DNA of 10,343 bases, from positions 1-10,343 of the forward strand of contig JAHRXB010000193.1 of assembly GCA_019104905.1 (NCBI GenBank), written 5' to 3'. The stretch's first letter is position 1, and every line of letters begins with the position of its first letter. The stretch is from Bdellovibrio sp. (GTDB lineage: Bacteria; Bdellovibrionota; Bdellovibrionia; Bdellovibrionales; Bdellovibrionaceae). This document shows positions 5,420 through 10,343 of this stretch, in pieces. Below the pieces are notes generated by a model. That model was not told the DNA's origin, ran no database searches, and saw nothing but the letters and a program-made list of their open reading frames with translations. Made by a program: the position numbers and the translations under genes.

Positions 5420-6220
5420 ATGAGACTCATGAAAGTTGAAGAGCTATTTATTTATCCGATAAAGTCCGCACGATCTCAAAGTCTCAAAGAAATGAAGATC
5501 ACCCAAGAAGGGCCCGAGGGGGATCGCCAATGGATGTTGGTTGATGAAAGTGGAAAGTTTATTTCACAAAGAACTGTTCCTAAGGTGGCGACCATTGAGG
5601 TGTTTCACGAAGCCGCGTCGTTGACGATAGGCTTTCAGAAGATGTTCTTTAAGATATCCAAAAATAGTTCCTTTCAGCGAAAAGTGAAGGTGCAGATTTG
5701 GAATGACAGTTTTGAGGCGGCGCTAGAGCCAGATCTATACTCTCAAGCGATCTCCCAATACTTAGGGGTTCCGTGTCGGTTGGTTCGTTATGCTCCGTAT
5801 TCGCAACGCCGGGTTCGTTCTCACTCCATGGAATGGAAGCCAGAGGTGCGATTTGCTGATGGGCGGCCTTTGCAGCTTTTAAACCTGAAAAGTTTAGAGG
5901 AACTTAATTCACGCCTTCCGAAGGCTGTTACGGCGGATCGCTTTCGTGCGAATGTCTTGTATTCAGGACAGAACGCTTACGAGGAAGAAACCTGGAAACG
6001 CATTCGCGTGGGGGACGTGGTGTTCTCTCAACCAAAGCGGTGTTCTCGTTGCACTATGCTCACGATTAATCAAGAAAGCGGAATTCCTGAAGGGTCCGAG
6101 CCGCTAAAGACGTTGGCAAGCTATCGCCGTGAAGGGAATGAGGTCTTTTTCGGAACCTTATGGATTCCTGAAAATGAAGGCGTCCTTCGCAAGGGTGATC
6201 ATCTTGAGATTCTGGAGTAA
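5420..6220 (+). CDS. MOSC-domain molybdenum cofactor protein (YcbX/mARC-like, no ferredoxin domain), 266 aa
   Basis: It has the two-part YcbX/mARC layout. An N-terminal beta-barrel domain begins with LFIYPIKSARS (9-19) and GPEGDRQWMLVD (31-42). The MOSC domain follows, with FADGRPLQLLNLKSLEELN (145-163), RFRANV (174-179) and the cysteine motif KRCSRCTMLTINQESG (206-221). In mARC-type enzymes the cysteine at the position of Cys211 coordinates molybdenum, and such enzymes reduce N-hydroxylated compounds such as hydroxylaminopurines. E. coli YcbX carries an extra C-terminal 2Fe-2S domain that is absent here, so an external electron donor would be needed. The start is uncertain between ATG 5420 and ATG 5429 (three residues apart); neither has a strong Shine-Dalgarno sequence. 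An in-frame TTG at 5393 is less likely. It stands alone, diverging from the HTH operon. The exact substrate is unknown. Confidence 0.85.
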   Translation: MRLMKVEELFIYPIKSARSQSLKEMKITQEGPEGDRQWMLVDESGKFISQRTVPKVATIEVFHEAASLTIGFQKMFFKISKNSSFQRKVKVQIWNDSFEAALEPDLYSQAISQYLGVPCRLVRYAPYSQRRVRSHSMEWKPEVRFADGRPLQLLNLKSLEELNSRLPKAVTADRFRANVLYSGQNAYEEETWKRIRVGDVVFSQPKRCSRCTMLTINQESGIPEGSEPLKTLASYRREGNEVFFGTLWIPENEGVLRKGDHLEILE

Positions 6221-6246
6221 CCTCGACTTTCGCTCGGGGTTTTGTC
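6221..6246 (+). terminator. Probable intrinsic terminator after the MOSC gene
   Basis: CCTCGA (6221-6226) pairs with TCGGGG (6234-6239), including one T-G pair, around CTTTCGC, followed by TTTTGTC. The stem starts directly after the TAA of the MOSC gene. The stem is short but GC-rich. Confidence 0.6.
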
Positions 6247-6326
6247 TAAGAGTTTTACAGAAAATCCGCACTCAAGAATAAGAAGGGGGTGGGATCACTC
6301 CTGTCCGATACTTTTCTCTGAGGATT

Positions 6327-6332
6327 TATAGA
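6327..6332 (+). promoter_or_regulatory. Possible -10 element before the protease gene
   Basis: TATAGA at 6327-6332 is the best -10-like hexamer between the terminator at 6246 and the protease start. A matching -35 about 17 bp upstream (TCCGAT) is poor. Transcription would start near 6339, inside the left arm of the leader hairpin. The call is weak. Confidence 0.25.
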
Positions 6333-6336
6333 TTTT

Positions 6337-6366
6337 CTCCGATAGGAATGCACCAACCTATTGGAG
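6337..6366 (+). promoter_or_regulatory. Leader hairpin that buries the protease ribosome binding site
   Basis: CTCCGATAGG (6337-6346) and CCTATTGGAG (6357-6366) can pair over all 10 positions in RNA (nine Watson-Crick, one G-U) around the loop AATGCACCAA. The last four bases of the right arm, GGAG (6363-6366), are the Shine-Dalgarno sequence of the protease gene, 7 nt before its ATG. The folded leader should therefore hide the ribosome binding site. It could act as a thermometer-like or protein-controlled translation switch. If transcription starts at about 6339, most of the stem (eight pairs) still forms. As DNA it is also a near-perfect palindrome that could be an operator. Confidence 0.5.
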
Positions 6367-6373
6367 AAGCAAC

Positions 6374-8152
6374 ATGAAGACTCCCGCAAGTATATTCAGA
6401 GCCATTTTTTCGGCTCTACTGATTCTTTCTTCTATTTCGTATGCCCAAGCGGCCTCTGAGCGAACGGGTCTTAAGGATCTGACGCCTGAAGAAGATGCTA
6501 TTCTAAAGAAGAACAAAGTTAAAAAAGTACGCCCGAATGATATGGGTCTTGGGCGAATCAATCAAGAGCGCAAGAAACAAGGTTTGCCTCCTCTTAAAAA
6601 AGAAGAAGGACTTCCTGAGTATGAAACTGAATCAGGAGGTGCCGCCAACTCTCAAGACAGTGGTGTTCTGGCGACAAGCGGCGTGCCGGCTCAGGTGGAC
6701 AATTCGACTTTGGTGGCGTTTCCGTCCATTGCCAATCAGGGAAATCAGTCCTCTTGTGTGGCTTTTGCAAGTACCTATTACCTGGCCAGCCATGAAATCT
6801 GTTTAGCTTTAGGATGCGATAATAAGACCGCAGGTCAGAAGGTGTTGTCTCCGAAGTGGACCTACAATCTGATTAACGGTGGGGTTGATGCCGGAGCTCG
6901 CTTTTCTGATGCTTTTGCGGTGATGAACAAGCACGGGGCTCCGCTGAATGTCGAGTATCCTTATGACTCGGACTTCAAAGCTTGGAGTTTGAATTCCACA
7001 CATTGGAAGGGGGCTTTGAACTCACGCCTTTCAACCTTTGCTGCGGTGGCAGTGAATACCGACACGGGAATGGCCAATCTAAAACAAATTTTGCTCAACG
7101 GTCACGTTGTGATGGTGGGGACCTATATTAATAGTTGGGTTTATAAGACAGTAGGCAGTGGTCCCTTTGCCGGAGAAAAAATTGTGACCCATCTTAACGG
7201 AACTTTGGGTGGTCATGCGATGACGATTGTTGGTTATGACGACGGCGTATGGACTGACATCAATGGCAACGGTTTGGTTGAAGCCGGAGAAATGGGCGCA
7301 TTTAAAATTGCCAACTCTTGGGGGGCAAACTGGGGCAATAAAGGTTTTGCATGGGCTTCCTATGATGCCTTTAGAACGACCTCCACGGTGCCTAGTTGGA
7401 GTGTGACGGGACGCCTTCCTTTAACTCAAGGAACCAGTGTTTATTTTGCGACCTACACAGCGACGACACCCAAGGCCTTGGCGGAAGTGACCTTATCTCA
7501 TGCCTTGAGAAGTCAAATCTCATTGCAATTTGGTTCCTCCGCGAACACTCAATTGTCGCCAACCAGCACCTGGGTGCCATTTGCTTTTGCGAATGTTGGT
7601 GGGGATTGGGCTTTTGATGGCGCCTCTGTTGAAAAAGAAGGAACCTTCTATTTTGACATTTCCTCATTGGTTGGAACAGATTTGAATACGCAAATGTTCT
7701 ACCTGACACTGAAAGACAACGTTGCAGGAAGTGCTCTGCAGGCCAAGTCATTTAAGATTGTCGATCCTCAAGTAGGAAATACTCTCTACGCGGCAAACAA
7801 TGTTCCGATGTTCGTGGATGCGGGGACCGGAACTCTGAATGCTGGCAATTATAATCCGGGGGATGTTACCGCCCCGTCAGTACCGCAAAACTTCGTGGCA
7901 ACTTTGAATTATTATAAAGTTGGTAAAACAACCAAAGCTCGAACTCTCTTGAGCTGGTCGGCTTCCACCGACAATGTGGGCGTGGCTAAATATAGAATTT
8001 ATCGCAATGGCGTGAAGTTAACGGAAACGACCTCGTTATCCTACACGGATACGAGTATCTCCAAAGGGGTTCGTTATATCTATGAAGTAACGGCCCTCGA
8101 CAGCAAGGGGAATGAGTCTGGGAAATCCTCATCTTTGACGATTCTCTGGTAA
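6374..8152 (+). CDS. Secreted papain-family (C1A) cysteine protease with fibronectin III domain, 592 aa
   Basis: This is an exported C1 peptidase. Residues 1-26 are a Sec signal peptide (basic start, AIFSALLILSSISYA core, AQA-type cleavage site). Residues 27-105 form a charged linker or propeptide. The protease domain spans about 110-345 and has all the papain catalytic residues: Gln122 (oxyanion) and Cys128 in NQGNQSSCVAFAS, His281 in GGHAMTIVGYDD, and Asn314 in IANSWGANWGNKGF. Between the His and the Asn is DINGNGLVEAGE (295-306), which fits an EF-hand-type calcium loop (acidic or amide residues at 1, 3, 5, Gly at 6, Glu at 12). Residues 350-495 look beta-rich and unassigned. Residues 500-592 are a fibronectin type III domain (VPQNFVAT, LLSWSASTDNVGVAKYRIYRNG, YIYEVTALDSKGNES). 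The start has GGAG 7 nt upstream. A degradative or prey-directed role is plausible but inferred. Confidence 0.92.
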   Translation: MKTPASIFRAIFSALLILSSISYAQAASERTGLKDLTPEEDAILKKNKVKKVRPNDMGLGRINQERKKQGLPPLKKEEGLPEYETESGGAANSQDSGVLATSGVPAQVDNSTLVAFPSIANQGNQSSCVAFASTYYLASHEICLALGCDNKTAGQKVLSPKWTYNLINGGVDAGARFSDAFAVMNKHGAPLNVEYPYDSDFKAWSLNSTHWKGALNSRLSTFAAVAVNTDTGMANLKQILLNGHVVMVGTYINSWVYKTVGSGPFAGEKIVTHLNGTLGGHAMTIVGYDDGVWTDINGNGLVEAGEMGAFKIANSWGANWGNKGFAWASYDAFRTTSTVPSWSVTGRLPLTQGTSVYFATYTATTPKALAEVTLSHALRSQISLQFGSSANTQLSPTSTWVPFAFANVGGDWAFDGASVEKEGTFYFDISSLVGTDLNTQMFYLTLKDNVAGSALQAKSFKIVDPQVGNTLYAANNVPMFVDAGTGTLNAGNYNPGDVTAPSVPQNFVATLNYYKVGKTTKARTLLSWSASTDNVGVAKYRIYRNGVKLTETTSLSYTDTSISKGVRYIYEVTALDSKGNESGKSSSLTILW

Positions 8153-8163
8153 AGGTATTTTGG

Positions 8164-8190
8164 GGAGGGGGCTTAGGGGCCTCCTTCTTT
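8164..8190 (+). terminator. Probable terminator after the protease gene
   Basis: GGAGGGGGC (8164-8172) can pair with GCCTCCTTC (8179-8187), nine pairs including two G-U, around TTAGGG, followed only by TTT. It lies 12 bases after the TAA. The G-rich stem fits an intrinsic terminator, but the T-run is very short. Confidence 0.45.
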
Positions 8191-8231
8191 AGCCAGTGCC
8201 GCTCTTGCGTCCCTGACAAAAATCTAATCAC

Positions 8232-8245
8232 TTAAAGTCCTTTAA
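8232..8245. promoter_or_regulatory. Short palindrome upstream of the ABC1-like gene
   Basis: TTAAAG-TC-CTTTAA is a perfect 6-bp inverted repeat about 70 bp before the start at 8314. A related element, the perfect 12-bp palindrome AAGTTTAAACTT, lies at 8290-8301 just before the ribosome binding site, and CTTTAA recurs at 8299-8304. They might be regulator sites. A+T-rich palindromes of this size also arise by chance. Confidence 0.25.
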
Positions 8246-8313
8246 AATTTCTCATACTCCGGTCCGATGTGTGCATTCTTTTGCCTATGAAGTTTAAACT
8301 TTAAGGATGTATC

Positions 8314-10343
8314 ATGTTGAGACAGTTCAAAATCGGAATCTTCCTGTGTATTTTGTTATGCAGATTCGCCTGGGCGGCCTCCCCTGATGCCACCGGTTTG
8401 CATCTTTCTTTTGAACAACGTCTGGCATTGACCTACGCTCTTTTAGCGCAAGGTGAAGAAGAAGCAAAAAAAGAGAAAATCCTTGAGAGAGCCAAATCCT
8501 ATATGCAAGGGGTTTTCGGTCAGAACGTTCAGACCGTCAAAGTGAAAAACTTCGATCAATTCTTAAAACTCTTTAAGGGCGAGTGGCCCAATACTCACAG
8601 TGTGGCGTTGGATGTGGAAGTTTTGGAAAAACGAGGCCCGCGTCCCATGATGATCTTTGAAGCGGAAAGTTCACGGGTACAAAAACAAATTGATCAATAT
8701 ATAGAGTGGCAGCAAGAACAGCTTAAATTCATGGCTGAAAAGGAAAAGGGCGCTGAAGGTGTCTCTGTTGAAAAGGTGGGCGCCCAGGTGATGGCCTTGT
8801 TGCAAGATCCTCAGGGGCAGAAGATTGCAGAAAAGTGGATGCTGAGTGAAAGTGAGACCCTTCTTGCCGATCGCATGAAAGAACTCGATCGTGTGGGTGA
8901 AAAAATGGCGGAATCCAGTTTTGCTCAGCAACAAGATGCGACGATGCGAATCTTTATGGAAACGATGTTCAGCGAATACTTCTCTCGCCTCAGTCCCGAG
9001 TCAAAAAAATTGATAGTATCGTCTTACTTGGGTGGTGATCTTCGTGTCAGTGATATGAAGAAATTTGAGATCATGGTTCAAAATAGCGGACCTCAGTTGC
9101 AAAAGCTATTGCAGGTGGTGGCGCGCCAAGCGAACTTGGCTCCTGAAATGTTGGAAGTGTTTCGAGGTCTTGAAAATTCAGTTCGTCCCGTTCCTTGGAA
9201 TCAAGTGGAAGAGATTCTACAGCAAGAAAAGGGCAACTATAAGTTTACCTATTTCGAAAAAAAGCCCTTGGGTGTAGGAACCATGGCTCAGGTTCATCGC
9301 GCAAAGATTCTAGTCAACGGCGAGCGTAAGGACGTGGTGGTTCGGTTTATTAAGCCCGGAATTTCCCAACGAGTCGCTGAAGACAAAAAGATCTTGGCCG
9401 AAGTGGCGCAGATCCTTGATAGCAATCCAGAGTTTCGTAAAACGGGAGCACCAAGGCTTTCGCCGGTGGTGGATGATATCACGGCCACGGTCACGGCAGA
9501 GCTAAGCCAAGAGGACACCGTTCAACGTCAAAAATTCGCCAAGGGCCGTTATGAAAAAACTGTTCTTCTGAAGACGCCTGAGTATAAGAATTATATCGAG
9601 TTTCACGTTCCAGAGATCTATGAATCCGCTCATAAGTCAAATTTGATGGTCCAAGAGATGGTCATCGGGAAAAAGCTGGATAAGGAAGTTGCGATGTATT
9701 CCGAGATCGCGCCTCAGTTGAAAAAAGGTGTGATTGAAGAGATGGCTAGAGTCTGGGCTCATGAGGTGATGTTTGGCAGTGGTTTTTATCATTCGGATTT
9801 GCATCAAGGAAACTTCATGCTTCAAGTCACGGACCCTAAAATTCGTCTTCATATCTTAGATTTCGGCATGGGTGGAGTTATCCCTGCGAATATGCAACGT
9901 CAGGTGATGGTGTTGGGCGCGGGGACTGAGCTGCTGAATGCCGATTTGATTGCGCGAGCTTATTGGAAGGTCAGTGAACAATCTCAAAATACGATCAATG
10001 AAACTCAGTTCCGATCTTTGGTTCAAGCTAAAGTCGCAAGAATTCGGGCGGGCCACGAGGTCAGTCCTTCTTTGGAGCTGTGGACAGCTTGGGCGATGGA
10101 TAGTGGTCTGAAGCTTCCTTATGAGTTCGTCAGTCTGAATCGAGGAATCGTGATCGTCAATAAGCTCTTGGCCGATGCGGGCAGCAAGATGACCGTCACC
10201 TCATTAATGAAAAGTCTGGCAAAGAGCAATCCCACCCTGGTCTATCGCCGGTTGGTGATTGAAGAAAAAATCTCTCATAAGGATCTTGTCAAGTTGGGGT
10301 GGGGGGAGCTGAAAGCCGCACTTCAAAGTGAACAGTCCCCCCA
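8314..10343 (+). CDS. Exported ABC1/UbiB-like kinase-fold protein (3' end outside the window)
   Basis: The frame is open from ATG 8314 to the last base (676 codons, no stop), so the gene continues beyond the window. AAGGA at 8303-8307 precedes the ATG. Residues 1-21 form a signal peptide (LRQFK, then IGIFLCILLC, cleavage after AWA). Residues 22-250 are a charged, largely helical region I do not recognise. From about 255 the protein matches the ABC1/ADCK/UbiB family: SGPQLQKLLQ (258-267) where KxGQ is normal, PLGVGTMAQVHRA (318-330) for the Ala-rich loop, VVVRFIKPG (341-349), HSDLHQGN (493-500, catalytic Asp495 and Asn500) and LDFG (515-518, Asp516). Two key positions differ: Gly of KxGQ is Leu266, and the nucleotide-binding Lys of VAVK is Arg344. 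UbiB-type proteins support ubiquinone synthesis or lipid handling. An exported copy would meet no ATP, so the role is open. Confidence 0.85.
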   Translation, partial: MLRQFKIGIFLCILLCRFAWAASPDATGLHLSFEQRLALTYALLAQGEEEAKKEKILERAKSYMQGVFGQNVQTVKVKNFDQFLKLFKGEWPNTHSVALDVEVLEKRGPRPMMIFEAESSRVQKQIDQYIEWQQEQLKFMAEKEKGAEGVSVEKVGAQVMALLQDPQGQKIAEKWMLSESETLLADRMKELDRVGEKMAESSFAQQQDATMRIFMETMFSEYFSRLSPESKKLIVSSYLGGDLRVSDMKKFEIMVQNSGPQLQKLLQVVARQANLAPEMLEVFRGLENSVRPVPWNQVEEILQQEKGNYKFTYFEKKPLGVGTMAQVHRAKILVNGERKDVVVRFIKPGISQRVAEDKKILAEVAQILDSNPEFRKTGAPRLSPVVDDITATVTAELSQEDTVQRQKFAKGRYEKTVLLKTPEYKNYIEFHVPEIYESAHKSNLMVQEMVIGKKLDKEVAMYSEIAPQLKKGVIEEMARVWAHEVMFGSGFYHSDLHQGNFMLQVTDPKIRLHILDFGMGGVIPANMQRQVMVLGAGTELLNADLIARAYWKVSEQSQNTINETQFRSLVQAKVARIRAGHEVSPSLELWTAWAMDSGLKLPYEFVSLNRGIVIVNKLLADAGSKMTVTSLMKSLAKSNPTLVYRRLVIEEKISHKDLVKLGWGELKAALQSEQSP

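Noticed and set aside
5393..5440. TTG at 5393 as MOSC start, and a 12-codon upstream reading frame from ATG 5401
   Set aside because: Family alignment begins at about 5429. Neither the TTG nor the short frame has a ribosome binding site. A role in re-initiation is not excluded but is unsupported.
6304..6344. Two TCCGATA copies (6304 and 6338) resembling the flagellar sigma -10 (GCCGATAA)
   Set aside because: No TAAA-like -35 is found at the required distance of about 15 bp from either copy.
7392..7751. 119-codon minus-strand open frame inside the protease gene
   Set aside because: Antisense to the coding region of a protein with an intact catalytic triad and fibronectin domain.
8347..8363. 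Possible lipoprotein lipobox (ILLC) in the ABC1-like signal sequence
   Set aside because: The residue before the Cys is Leu rather than Gly, Ala or Ser. A normal cleavage site (AWA, residues 19-21) lies just after.
8671..9852. Several minus-strand open frames (70-87 codons) opposite the ABC1-like gene
   Set aside because: The plus-strand frame is open for the full 676 codons with family motifs, so the others are shadows.
1..10343. tRNA, rRNA, CRISPR array, insertion sequence, phage or toxin-antitoxin system
   Set aside because: No cloverleaf, repeated spacer array, transposase motif or phage gene was seen by eye. The small HTH gene pair lacks toxin-like features.

Overview
The window looks like a chromosomal segment of a Bdellovibrio-type predatory bacterium (Bdellovibrionota). 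This is inferred from the mix of genes: a bacterial deoxyhypusine-synthase-like enzyme, an exported papain-fold protease with a fibronectin III tail, an exported ABC1-kinase-like protein, compact operons with ATGA stop/start overlaps, and good AAGGAG-type ribosome binding sites. No rRNA, tRNA, CRISPR array, insertion sequence or phage gene was seen. The taxonomic call is an inference from gene content, not from a marker gene.

Layout. Positions 1-89 hold the end of a plus-strand gene whose product finishes in a membrane helix with a basic tail. It faces an unrecognised 352-residue minus-strand gene (278-1336). Between them lies the most striking non-coding feature: a perfect 38-bp inverted repeat around a 60-nt structured loop (91-243), followed by a second, overlapping hairpin that looks like a terminator. 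Diverging from the 352-residue gene is a three-gene operon (1416-3240): a TatD-family metal hydrolase, a TcdA/CsdL-type tRNA t6A dehydratase and a 47-residue single-helix membrane protein. Next is a monocistronic deoxyhypusine-synthase-like gene (3285-4256) with its own promoter candidate and a strong terminator.

On the minus strand, 5137-4320 is a two-gene operon: an XRE-type repressor-like protein, then a membrane-anchored exported protein of unknown role. Across a roughly 280-bp intergenic region containing two palindromes it diverges from a MOSC-domain protein (5420-6220). Then come two plus-strand genes for exported proteins: a C1 (papain) protease with a fibronectin III domain (6374-8152), whose ribosome binding site sits in a hairpin, and an ABC1/UbiB-like kinase-fold protein with a signal peptide (8314 to the window end, truncated by the window).

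How they fit together. The genes are mostly independent units. TatD with TcdA is a housekeeping nucleic-acid and tRNA maintenance operon. The DHS-like enzyme probably serves polyamine metabolism. The two last genes encode envelope or secreted proteins that would suit a predatory lifestyle. The best candidates for new biology are the large hairpin at 91-243, the signal-peptide-bearing ABC1 protein with altered nucleotide-site residues, and the hairpin covering the protease ribosome binding site.
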